In this document: in pieces, positions 1 through 8,200 of the stretch
Layout: every line of letters starts with the position of its first letter
How positions within the stretch are numbered: position 1 is the first letter of the stretch
Origin: CALFUK01 sp964398295
GTDB taxonomy: Bacteria > Bacteroidota > Bacteroidia > Chitinophagales > Saprospiraceae
Assembly (NCBI GenBank): GCA_964398295.1
Contig: CAYNMW010000135.1
Coordinates: forward strand, 1-11,545
Direction: 5' to 3'
Length of the DNA stretch: 11,545 nt
Position numbers and translations under genes: made by a program
Notes under the pieces: model-generated
Database searches by the model: none
The model's input: the letters and a program-made list of their open reading frames with translations, nothing else
Told to the model about the DNA's origin: nothing

Positions 1-1057
1 TTTCATTTACAATATATGTTGTTGCTCTGCCTACGCCTATTTGCTTAATAAGTCCTTCATTAACCAAGTATTTTATGTCCTTTTTTAAAATGTATGGTGT
101 ATACTCAATTAATGAATTTGTCAAATCACTAATTTTAATTGGCTCGTTCTTTTTTATGTACGCAAGAGCATTCATTTGTCTTTCGTTAAGATAGCTTTTT
201 TTGTCTTTTATATATTGATAGTTTAATTCCAACTTTTCAATTGTCATTTTAAGTGTTGTCAAGAAGAATAATACCCATTTATCAATCTTTTCCTTTTTAG
301 AATATCGATTCTTTTGACCAGCCATTAGCGCTTTGTAATATGCCTGTTTCTGTTTTTCAATCTCGTATTCTACTGATGAAAATTGGACAAAGTCATAATT
401 AGATTTTAGTAAGAGTAACGTTGTTAAAAGCCTAGATAGCCTACCGTTTCCATCTTGATAAGGATGAATTGATAAGAATTCATAAATGAATGCTGCAATT
501 GCTAATAAAGGATGAACCTCTTCATTTTGAACAGCATTGTTTGTCCATTCAATGGCTGTTTTCATTTCAGACTCTACAAGATGTATTTCAGTCGTATTGA
601 AAATTACTTTCTGACTACCATCTGGATAATTTGCTACGACTTTATTCGATAAGGTTTTGTATTTACCTCTATGCCTATAATCCTTTTTACTTTTGCTGAG
701 AAGCGTTTTATGCAGTTGATGAATGTGGTTTTCTGAGATTTCAATAGACTCGAAAGAATCTAATATTAAATTTAGGGTATCATAATAACCAAATACTTCT
801 TGCTCATCTCTTGATTTGAATGACGTTATTTTGATAGATTTGACAAAGTCCTCTACTTCTTCGTTCGACATTTTTGAGCCCTCAATTCTTGTTGAAGATC
901 CAATACTTTCTATAGTTGCAATTTGTCTAAGCTCATTTAGATATCTTGATTCTTTATCTCCTATTTGGTTCCATTTACCCCGAAAACCATCTATGAAACC
1001 TACTATTTTAAGTATTTCTTGATTTGTCTTGAAGTTGAATGAGAGTTTTGACTCCAT
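1..1057 (-). CDS. Fic-domain protein (AMPylase type) with winged-helix C-terminus, partial
   Basis: Fic enzymes usually transfer AMP from ATP to a hydroxyl side chain of a target protein; the target here is unknown. I translated the frame by hand from the ATG at 1057-1055. It stays open for 352 codons and runs off the left edge, so the C-terminus is missing. The Fic signature HPYQDGNGRLSR lies at residues 198-209 and keeps the catalytic His198, Asp202, Gly-Asn-Gly and both Arg. An N-terminal S-x-x-x-E-G motif (Ser55, Glu59, Gly60) matches the class II inhibitory helix, in which the Glu binds the second Arg of the signature, so the enzyme is probably self-inhibited. Residues about 286-350 resemble a winged helix-turn-helix, as in the Shewanella SoFic type. 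The gene lies 108 bases after murF on the same strand with no terminator seen between. It looks AT-richer than its neighbours (about 29% GC in four hand-counted lines), which hints at transfer. Confidence 0.94.
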   Translation of the reverse strand, partial: MESKLSFNFKTNQEILKIVGFIDGFRGKWNQIGDKESRYLNELRQIATIESIGSSTRIEGSKMSNEEVEDFVKSIKITSFKSRDEQEVFGYYDTLNLILDSFESIEISENHIHQLHKTLLSKSKKDYRHRGKYKTLSNKVVANYPDGSQKVIFNTTEIHLVESEMKTAIEWTNNAVQNEEVHPLLAIAAFIYEFLSIHPYQDGNGRLSRLLTTLLLLKSNYDFVQFSSVEYEIEKQKQAYYKALMAGQKNRYSKKEKIDKWVLFFLTTLKMTIEKLELNYQYIKDKKSYLNERQMNALAYIKKNEPIKISDLTNSLIEYTPYILKKDIKYLVNEGLIKQIGVGRATTYIVNE

Positions 1058-1058
1058 T

Positions 1059-1139
1059 GCAGATTATTTGATACTTATTCGTATTTTATTCGAAAATAAT
1101 GCCAAATCAAATTATTTGCAAGTTATTCGTATTTTATTC
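1059..1139 (-). repeat. Two blocks of three 11-base repeats before fic
   Basis: Read on the minus strand, 1139-1107 and 1091-1059 are two copies of a 33-base block, 28 of 33 bases identical and 48 bases apart. Each block is three 11-base units with the core (G/A)AATAA; the longest exact shared piece starting each block is GAATAAAATACGAATAA. The near block ends one base before the fic start codon. An 11-base period places every unit on the same DNA face, as expected for a multi-site operator. Because the Fic protein ends in a likely winged helix, autoregulation is a reasonable inference. The repeats themselves are seen directly; their role is not shown. Confidence 0.8.
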
Positions 1140-1165
1140 TCTGAATTAAGGGTAACTAGTTTATA

Positions 1166-2470
1166 TCAACATGCTCTACCATCCATCAACATCTCCAACT
1201 TCATACTTCGTGATGCTTTGATCAGTATTTCTTTATTGTCTAATTGTTGCCCTTTAAACCATTCTGACGCATCAGCTGTACGTTTAAAATACAACAGCTC
1301 ATCATCCAAATGTGTTTGTCCAAACAGCTCTCCTACAAGAATGACTTTCTCCCATTCAAAAGTTTTTGCTAAATCTACGATGGATTGATGCTCTGCAATT
1401 TCATTTTCTCCAAGTTCAAACATATCACCCAATATCAACCATTTCTGTTGATGCCCACTTTCTGCAAAAGATCGGATTGCAGCTGCCATACTGGTAGGAT
1501 TTGCATTATATGCATCTAGATAAAAAGTTGTTGTATTTAGTTTAATTGTTTGTGTTCTATTGTTGTCCAATGATAAACCATTGATTGCATGTATACAATC
1601 GGGAAGATGCAGTCCAAATTCTGAAGCGACAGTTAAAGCTGCTGAGATATTGAGCAAATTGTGCTTACCAAACAATGCGGAGTCCAAGTTCCATTTATCG
1701 TTAATCAAACATTTTAATCGGGGAAAACTTGACTCCAGATTGATATCAATCGAAGATGTACCAATCGCCGTATACGAAGTGTGAGTAGTATCAGGATAAC
1801 GATTGATGTAGTCCTGAACAAATGTAGAGCTAAGATTACAAAAGAGTCTCCCCTTCTTATTTCGCACATAATCAAAAAGAGAAAGTTTTTCTTTTGCAAC
1901 ACCTTCAATTGAACCTAAGCCTTCAAGGTGAGCCTTCCCTATAGATGTTATTAATGCATGAGTGGGATCCGCAATTTTTGCTAATGTCGCTATCTCTCCT
2001 GGGTTATTGGTCCCCATTTCAATGATTGCTACATCATGTTCGCTTTTTAAGTCTAACAAGGTAAGAGGAACTCCGATGTGATTATTCAAATTACCAGAAG
2101 TGAAATGCGCCCCCCAATTGTTTGCAAAACAAGTGTATATTAATTCTTTGGTTGTGGTCTTACCATTCGAACCTGTAATGGCTAAAATTGGTACATCAAA
2201 CTGCAGTCTATGATATGCAGCAAGTTGTTGTAGGGTTTGCAAACAATCCTCAACTAAAATTATACGATCATCATGAGCAAAATTTTTATCATCTACAATT
2301 GCATATGCACATCCAGCATCCAGAGCTTGTTTAGCAAATTTGTTCCCATTAAAATTTGGACCACTTAAAGAGAAGAACAAGCCACCTTTTTTAGTAATCT
2401 TCCTTGTATCTGTAATGACAAAGGAACCTGCATCTTTAAATGCTTGATATAGCTTATCTAAGTTTTCCAC
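1166..2470 (-). CDS. murF: UDP-MurNAc-tripeptide--D-Ala-D-Ala ligase MurF
   Basis: MurF catalyses the last cytoplasmic step of peptidoglycan precursor synthesis: it joins D-Ala-D-Ala to the UDP-MurNAc-tripeptide using ATP. The 434-residue length is normal. The N-terminal Mur domain contains DTRKI at residues 21-25. The ATP loop GSNGKTTT is at 100-107, followed by the EMGTN motif at 151-155. The central-domain Lys193 (in VAKEK) is the probable carbamylated lysine. DAYNANPTS at 319-327 and the GD pair at 348-349 mark the C-terminal ligase domain, and KASRSMKLE near the end stands where many homologues have KGSRSMKME. The start is GTG at 2470-2468: no ATG lies upstream in frame before the terminator, and starting here gives the usual N-terminus. 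The start codon sits only 12 bases after the T-run of the gldJ terminator, so there is little room for a promoter. The gene is probably essential. Confidence 0.97.
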   Translation of the reverse strand: MENLDKLYQAFKDAGSFVITDTRKITKKGGLFFSLSGPNFNGNKFAKQALDAGCAYAIVDDKNFAHDDRIILVEDCLQTLQQLAAYHRLQFDVPILAITGSNGKTTTKELIYTCFANNWGAHFTSGNLNNHIGVPLTLLDLKSEHDVAIIEMGTNNPGEIATLAKIADPTHALITSIGKAHLEGLGSIEGVAKEKLSLFDYVRNKKGRLFCNLSSTFVQDYINRYPDTTHTSYTAIGTSSIDINLESSFPRLKCLINDKWNLDSALFGKHNLLNISAALTVASEFGLHLPDCIHAINGLSLDNNRTQTIKLNTTTFYLDAYNANPTSMAAAIRSFAESGHQQKWLILGDMFELGENEIAEHQSIVDLAKTFEWEKVILVGELFGQTHLDDELLYFKRTADASEWFKGQQLDNKEILIKASRSMKLEMLMDGRAC

Positions 2471-2482
2471 AATTCGAAATAT

Positions 2483-2513
2483 AAAAAAAAGCCTTCTCGA
2501 ATGAGAAGGCTTT
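2483..2513 (-). terminator. Intrinsic terminator of the porP-gldJ transcript
   Basis: On the minus strand there is a perfect 11-base-pair stem, AAAGCCTTCTC against GAGAAGGCTTT, with a 4-base loop (ATTC). The stem's closing TTT continues into five more T. It lies 23 bases after the gldJ stop codon. The plus-strand side has no T-run, so it should work only for leftward transcription. It stands between gldJ and murF, which implies that murF depends on readthrough or on a promoter overlapping the hairpin. Confidence 0.9.
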
Positions 2514-2535
2514 AAAAATATATTATGAGTTGATC

Positions 2536-4053
2536 TTATTTATATCTCCTCTTTTGTTTCTTTGGCTGGCCGGAAAACTGTTGTCCTCCTTCTGAATTAT
2601 TCCCTCCTGGAGAACCAACACGTGTCATCGCGCATCTGAAACCAATAGTCTTATCACCTTTATCTTGATCTTTATATCTTCTGGTACCTGGAGATAACCA
2701 ATATAGTCTATCTGCCCATGAACCACCTTTGATGACTCTAGTATTGTCATTGATTAAAGAGTGAACACCATATTCGTACTGGATAACTTCATCATTATCA
2801 CCATCTTTGTAATTTTTGACATCAGCACGTCTATAGTTTTCTCTGTCAGCAACTTCTTCATCATCGATATCTCTGTATTTCAATCTTCCTAGTGAATCTT
2901 TCTCTACAAGATTACCATCTTCATCTTTTAGCAATTCTCGGTAAGAATTACCACGGAATGAGTTGAGATCGTGGTTTTCAGAATCTCTTAGGGTTGTACT
3001 TGTTAATGGCCTGTATACATCTTGGACCCATTCTGATACATTACCTGCCATATTAAACAGACCATAATCATTTGCCCAATTCGATCTTACAGGTGCTGTT
3101 ATATGTGCATTATCATTTAAATTTCCTGAAGCCCCCATGTAATCACCTCGACTACGTTTAAAGTTTGCTAGGAAATCGCCCTGATTTTTATCTCTTTTTT
3201 GGTATCTGGCAGAAGTACCATTCCAAGGATAGATCTTACGATCAGAGATCAGTTCGTCGTCCTCTGACACCCTATTTCCTTGTAGGCCTAATGCTGCGTA
3301 TTCCCATTCTGCTTCTGTTGGTAATCGGTACGAAGGCACCAATAATCCGTCAGAGAATTTAACAGGTCTTTCACCACCAGTAGCAAAATCTTTTTTATTC
3401 TTTCTGACATTGCCTTGATACTGTCCTGCGAGGTATGATTGAGTAGAAAACACATCGCTATCTTTTGCATCAGGGGAAGGGTTTAAAATACCTTTCTGAA
3501 TGAGTAAAAATTCATTTACACGATCTGTTCTCCAGACACAATATTCTTGAGCTTGCTCCCAACTTACACCAACAACTGGATAATCATCATATGCTGGGTG
3601 TCTGAAGTATGTCTCTACGAATGGTTCGTTCCAAGCCAATTCTTCTCGCCATACCAATGTATCAGGAAGTGACCCCCGATAAACCTCTGGATAGCTGATA
3701 TAGGTTTTGTTAACCCAATCAGTATATAATCGCCATCCAGAATTTGACACCTCTGTTTCATCCATATAAAATGAAGAAACGGTAACTCTTCTAGGAATAC
3801 TATTCCATTCATAAATGACATCTTGTTCAGTGGTTCCCATGGTAAATGTACCCCCTTCTATTAATATAAGGTTTGGTGCACTTATTTGACCTGCGTAGTC
3901 TCCTTTCTCGAAACCACCCCATTCTTGGTCATTATACCTCCACCCAGTGTAATCATCCTGAGAAGATCCTGCCCCGCTTCGCTTGAAAGGGTTACAAGAG
4001 GTTGTTGCAATCATTATTGCAGCTAGAAATAGAAATGATAGTTGCTTGACCAT
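2536..4053 (-). CDS. gldJ: Gliding motility / T9SS lipoprotein GldJ
   Basis: GldJ is an outer-membrane lipoprotein facing the periplasm, with a formylglycine-generating-enzyme-like (FGE/sulfatase-modifying) fold. In F. johnsoniae it is needed for gliding and for stability of the T9SS ring protein GldK. I chose the ATG at 4053-4051 (505 residues). The open frame extends to a TTG at 4089, but the ATG gives a compact lipoprotein signal of basic Lys3, a hydrophobic stretch, and the lipid cysteine at Cys20 (ATTSC). FGE-type motifs follow in order: LILIEGGTFTMG at 62-73, PVVGVSWEQAQEYC at 159-172, YRLPTEAEWEYAA at 242-254, NMAGNVSEW at 334-342, VIKGGSW at 440-446 and GFRCAM at 471-476. A charged insert (about 350-435) rich in Asp, Glu and Arg sits before the KGGSW strand. 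The tail from about 480 is Gly/Gln-rich and ends basic. It follows porP by 58 bases, probably as one transcript. GldK is the main alternative, but no gldLMN genes follow and porU/porV are neighbours, which favours GldJ. Confidence 0.88.
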   Translation of the reverse strand: MVKQLSFLFLAAIMIATTSCNPFKRSGAGSSQDDYTGWRYNDQEWGGFEKGDYAGQISAPNLILIEGGTFTMGTTEQDVIYEWNSIPRRVTVSSFYMDETEVSNSGWRLYTDWVNKTYISYPEVYRGSLPDTLVWREELAWNEPFVETYFRHPAYDDYPVVGVSWEQAQEYCVWRTDRVNEFLLIQKGILNPSPDAKDSDVFSTQSYLAGQYQGNVRKNKKDFATGGERPVKFSDGLLVPSYRLPTEAEWEYAALGLQGNRVSEDDELISDRKIYPWNGTSARYQKRDKNQGDFLANFKRSRGDYMGASGNLNDNAHITAPVRSNWANDYGLFNMAGNVSEWVQDVYRPLTSTTLRDSENHDLNSFRGNSYRELLKDEDGNLVEKDSLGRLKYRDIDDEEVADRENYRRADVKNYKDGDNDEVIQYEYGVHSLINDNTRVIKGGSWADRLYWLSPGTRRYKDQDKGDKTIGFRCAMTRVGSPGGNNSEGGQQFSGQPKKQKRRYK

Positions 4054-4111
4054 TGTGAGCTTAAAATATTTATGTGATATACGTTTCAATTCTCAATTTT
4101 ATTTCACGATT

Positions 4112-5191
4112 CTACCTAAAAATCGAAAAGCAATTGTTAATATCTACTTTTTCAGTATCAGGGCGTGCAAAGTTATAAATAATCCCAACTTCATGAGCTC
4201 CTCTTGTATTATTGATTGATAGGCTCGATACAGTGATATCATAGCTGTAGCTAAATTTGATTTTCCCTACAGAAGTACCAAAAGAGGCAATAAATGCATC
4301 TGGATTGCCAAATGTATGTCTGTACCATCCTCCAACAAAAAAGTGCTGATAACCGACCAATGTTCCAATATTCAGTTGGTTTAAGCCACCTTGAGTTGTA
4401 TATAGAAAATTTGGTGCCACATATGCCCCAAACGTTCTTCTTAATGTTGGATCTAGGGATAGTTGATATCCACCATGAATTGTTGTCCGAACTGGCAACC
4501 CATCAGAAAGAGCAGCGTCATCAGAAAAGAAATTATAATCAGGGGTGTTCAGGTGTTTCAAACTGATACCACCATAATATCGTTTCGAATAAAACATAAC
4601 ACCCATTGACACATCAAAATATGTCTTAGATAGACTTTCTGGTGGAGTTTCCAATGAAGTGGAGATGCCAGCCAGGTCTTGACATGTTGACCCTAGATTT
4701 GACTGCAATTCATCGAGAAAACACAATTGAGTCCAATTTACTCTGGTTTGAGAAAAACCAGCTTCCAGGCCAAATTTTATAAAGTAAGACCCATCTACTG
4801 TTAAATTATAGGAGTAAAAACCACTCGCTCCAATAGTTGATATCAAATTACCACCTGAATTTCCTTCTCCAGAAGTATCTCCCAACAGCAGAATACCAAA
4901 ACCACTATTTATCTCCGGATAATATTGATCCCAGGAAGCCGCATAAGTAGTATAAGCTCCATTAGGGAAACCAAATCGCTCAACGAGTCCTGGTCCTTGA
5001 TCTCTATAGTTGAATGAAACTACAGGATCTTCGCTTAGACCTGCAAATGCGGGGTTAATTTGTAAGGGTGCATTGTAAAACTGACTGAAAATAGGGTCTT
5101 GTGAATAGGACACAGTCGTACACAAAATGAACAACGCACAAAATGCATTGTTTTTCAGGTTAAAAATTGTCTGCAAGCTTCTATTTTGCAT
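4112..5191 (-). CDS. PorP/SprF-family T9SS outer-membrane protein
   Basis: Members of this family are outer-membrane beta-barrels that support T9SS function. P. gingivalis PorP is a core component, while SprF serves the adhesin SprB. The 359-residue protein has a signal peptide ending near Ser30 (VSYS before QDP). The family's N-terminal hallmark follows: DPIFSQFYNAPLQINPAFAG at 32-51. The rest is alternating hydrophobic and polar strands with many Gly and aromatic residues, as in a barrel. A late strand GAHEVGIIYNF (331-341) is followed by a short tail with Cys354. Cys157 and Cys170 flank a probable loop and might pair. The start is the ATG at 5191. It is the first gene leftward from the divergent spacer and is followed by gldJ, so it is probably co-transcribed with it. 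There is no adjacent adhesin cargo gene, which argues for a general secretion role over a cargo-specific one, but PorP and SprF types cannot be told apart here. Confidence 0.92.
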   Translation of the reverse strand: MQNRSLQTIFNLKNNAFCALFILCTTVSYSQDPIFSQFYNAPLQINPAFAGLSEDPVVSFNYRDQGPGLVERFGFPNGAYTTYAASWDQYYPEINSGFGILLLGDTSGEGNSGGNLISTIGASGFYSYNLTVDGSYFIKFGLEAGFSQTRVNWTQLCFLDELQSNLGSTCQDLAGISTSLETPPESLSKTYFDVSMGVMFYSKRYYGGISLKHLNTPDYNFFSDDAALSDGLPVRTTIHGGYQLSLDPTLRRTFGAYVAPNFLYTTQGGLNQLNIGTLVGYQHFFVGGWYRHTFGNPDAFIASFGTSVGKIKFSYSYDITVSSLSINNTRGAHEVGIIYNFARPDTEKVDINNCFSIFR

Positions 5192-5216
5192 TCAGTTTTG
5201 TGGAATTGTAATAGAT

Positions 5217-5247
5217 AAAAATTATTTACCGTTAGATTGAAACAAAA
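5217..5247 (-). promoter_or_regulatory. Candidate Bacteroidota promoter for porP-gldJ
   Basis: On the minus strand, TTTTG (5247-5243) is followed after 18 bases by TAATTTTT (5224-5217). This fits the Bacteroidota pattern of TTTG and TAnnTTTG at 7 of 8 positions in the second element. A start site about 7 bases further on would give a leader of roughly 20 bases before the ATG at 5191. It is only a pattern match in AT-rich DNA. Confidence 0.4.
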
Positions 5248-5248
5248 G

Positions 5249-5266
5249 CCTTAATTAGAATAAGGA
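5249..5266 (+). promoter_or_regulatory. Shine-Dalgarno-like site of porU within a small hairpin
   Basis: AAGGA at 5262-5266 lies 8 bases before the porU ATG, a clear ribosome-binding motif in a phylum where such motifs are often weak or absent. CCTTA (5249-5253) is complementary to TAAGG (5261-5265), so a 5-base-pair stem with a 7-base loop could cover part of the site. The motif supports the chosen start; regulation by the stem is speculative because the stem is short. Confidence 0.4.
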
Positions 5267-5274
5267 ATTTTGCT

Positions 5275-8200
5275 ATGAAACGAATCTGCATATTTCTAGT
5301 TTCTCTCAGCTCATTTGCATTCATGTACACAGATGAAGATCTTTCTTCGTCAAATAAAACGCTAAATAATACTAATTACGCATATCCAGAAGTAGAATTG
5401 TTAGAAGAAATTCATAATTCTCAGTCATTTACAAGACAATCCGTACTGTCAGAAGGTGCAATTTATCAAATAGCAATTCCCCAAACGGGCATCTATAAAC
5501 TAGACTATAATTACTTATCATCTACTTTTGGTGTTGCTGATATCAATGCAGATCGCATCAGTATCTATGGGCATCCAGGGGGACCGCTTGCAGAAACTAT
5601 CGCTGAATCTGGTCCAGACGATTTACCAGAAATTGCCATCTTTAGTTCTGCTGGTACCGATGAATTTACTCAAAATGACTACCTCCTGTTTTATGCAGAA
5701 GGACCACATAAAACATCCTATCTCGAGGATAACAGCATCTCACAAGAAATAAATGCATATGCCAGATCATCCTTTGTTTATATCAAACTAAATAATCGAA
5801 CTGGACAAAGAATGCAAACGCAAGCTAATGTTGAAGATGTAGATCGATACAGCAGCAGCTATGATTACCTGACAATCAGTGAAGAGGACAAATACAATCT
5901 TCTGGGTGACTTTAGTGGAGCACAAGGTTCGGGACAACGCTGGTTTGGCAAAATCTTATCGAACCAACGGACAGAACGTCTAGACGATGAATTGGAATTC
6001 AGTGGAATTGATTTGTCTTCTCCAGCGATAATCGATATGGCTTTTGTTGGACGGAGTGATGGATTTTCTGAAGTTCAGTTGTCTGTTGAAGATGAAATAT
6101 TTTCTGCAAGAATTGGCAGGTCAAATGTTGGAGATGTCGAAGCAACCTATGCTAGGCCAGGTAATATCAGAGAGGAGATAATGCTCTCATCTGAAACGCC
6201 TCAAATTGTACTAGACTATCCTACCACGTCTGATCCATCTGAAGGCTGGCTTGATTACATCTCCGTGCAATTTCGAAAACAGATAAATTATGAAAATCAA
6301 GCAATAACGCTTATAGATTTTCAAAGTAAGAACTTCGATACATATGGATTCGAATTTGGCGGACAAGGAATAGACTATATATGGGATATCACAAATGCAG
6401 TTGCGCCATTCCAAATGGAATTTGAAGTAAACAATGGCAATACAAGAGTTGGATTTGATTCATCAATTTTGAGGAGGTTTATTGCCTTTAGATCTTCAGA
6501 TGCAACTGTACCAGAAGCTGCAATTCAAATAGCAAATCAAAATATACATGCACTAGATAATATAGATCTAGTGATAGTCTATCATAAAGATTTTGCGGAA
6601 GCAGCTGAAAAACTCGCAGATCACAGAAGGGAATACAATGGCTTACAAGTTGAAACAGTAGATATTGAACAGATCTATCATGAATTTTCTGCTGGCAAGC
6701 AGGATCCTACAGCCATTCGCAATTTCTCCAAGATGCTCCACGATAGGAGCAGTCAGTTTCGATTTCTACTCTTACTTGGCGATGGATCATATGATTACTT
6801 GGGTTTAGATGGAGATTTAAGCTTTCAGAGTTTTGTCCCAGCTTATGAAACAAAAGAATCTCTTAATCCTCTCTCAGCATTTCCTACTGATGATTATTTT
6901 GCTCTATTGAGCGACAATGAAGGTGGGAATTTAAAAGGTGCAATTGATATTGCAGTAGGAAGAATACCTGTAAAGACAAAACAAGAAGCAGATCAAGTCA
7001 TTAATAAAATAGTATCCTATGATACAAATGAAGATCGATTTGGTGACTGGAGATTACGCCTTGCATTCATTGCAGATGATGAAGATTCTAACATTCACCT
7101 TAGGCAGGCAGATGGAATAGCTGAACAGACAAAAAATGATTTTCCGGAATTCAATCAAGAGAAGATTTACTTCGATGCATTTCAACAAGAATCAACGCCA
7201 GGTGGAGCGAGGTATCCCGAGGCAAATAGAAAATTAAGTAATGAAATCTTCAATGGTTTACTGGTTACAAATTATCTCGGGCATGGGGGCTCAAATGGCT
7301 GGTCTCAAGAACGAGTATTAAAGGTTTCAGACATTACAGATTTAAAAAACTCGACCAAACTTCCGTTAATCATTACCGCTACATGTTCATTTACGGGATT
7401 TGATGATCCGGCGCAGGTCACTGCTGGAGAAGAAGCGATACTCAATCCCTTTGGAGGAGCCGTAGCCTTATTTTCCACTGTCCGGTCAGTATATTCCTCA
7501 CAGAATGAGCGCTTAACCAGATCGGTATTCGATACCATATTTACGCAGGACAATGGTGCCTACCTTGAGATAGGCGAAATTATAAGAAGGGCAAAAAATG
7601 CAAATTCAGCAGATACACTAAATGTCAACTCTCGTAAATTCTTGCTCATAGGTGACCCAAGTATGAAACTGGCCTTACCGCAATATTCTGTTGAGCTTAC
7701 TCATTTGAACGGGAAGGATTTAGCCTCTGCAGTCACTATGGATACATTAAATGCACTACAGCATATCACTGCTAGAGGTGTTATTAATGATTCGAATGGT
7801 GACAGAGTCAATAACTTTAATGGCATTATATCCCCTACATTGTTTGACAAAGCAACAAGCGTATCCACACTTGCAAATGATCCTTCGAGTCGTGTGCAAG
7901 ATTTTAGAGTGCAGCGGAGTCGGCTTTATAAGGGTGCAGCAACTGTCACGAACGGCGAGTTTGAATTTTCATTTACTATTCCTGTAGATATCGATTATAC
8001 TCCAGGTCGAGGTAAATTCAGTTTCTATGCAACTGATGGTGTCACCCTTGATGCAGGTGGTTTTTATGATTCTTTTATAATAGCCGAAGCAAGTGATGAC
8101 ATCAACTTATCAGATGAAGCTCCTCAAGTAGAAGCATTTCTAAATAATTTTTCATTTGAATCTGGTGATCAGACGAACAGTGATCCTACCCTTTTGGTCA

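Noticed and set aside
1..1165. fic as part of a two-gene toxin-antitoxin module
   Set aside because: No small antitoxin gene lies before it (only 108 bases containing the repeats), and the inhibitory motif is within the protein itself.
816..1388. Plus-strand open frames of 68 and 119 codons near fic and the end of murF
   Set aside because: They lie opposite the well-supported fic and murF genes and show no recognisable family features; they are antisense shadows.
2536..4053. Identification as GldK/PorK in place of GldJ
   Set aside because: Both have the FGE-like fold and PorP can precede PorK, but no gldL, gldM or gldN gene follows; murF follows instead and porU/porV are nearby, which fits GldJ better.
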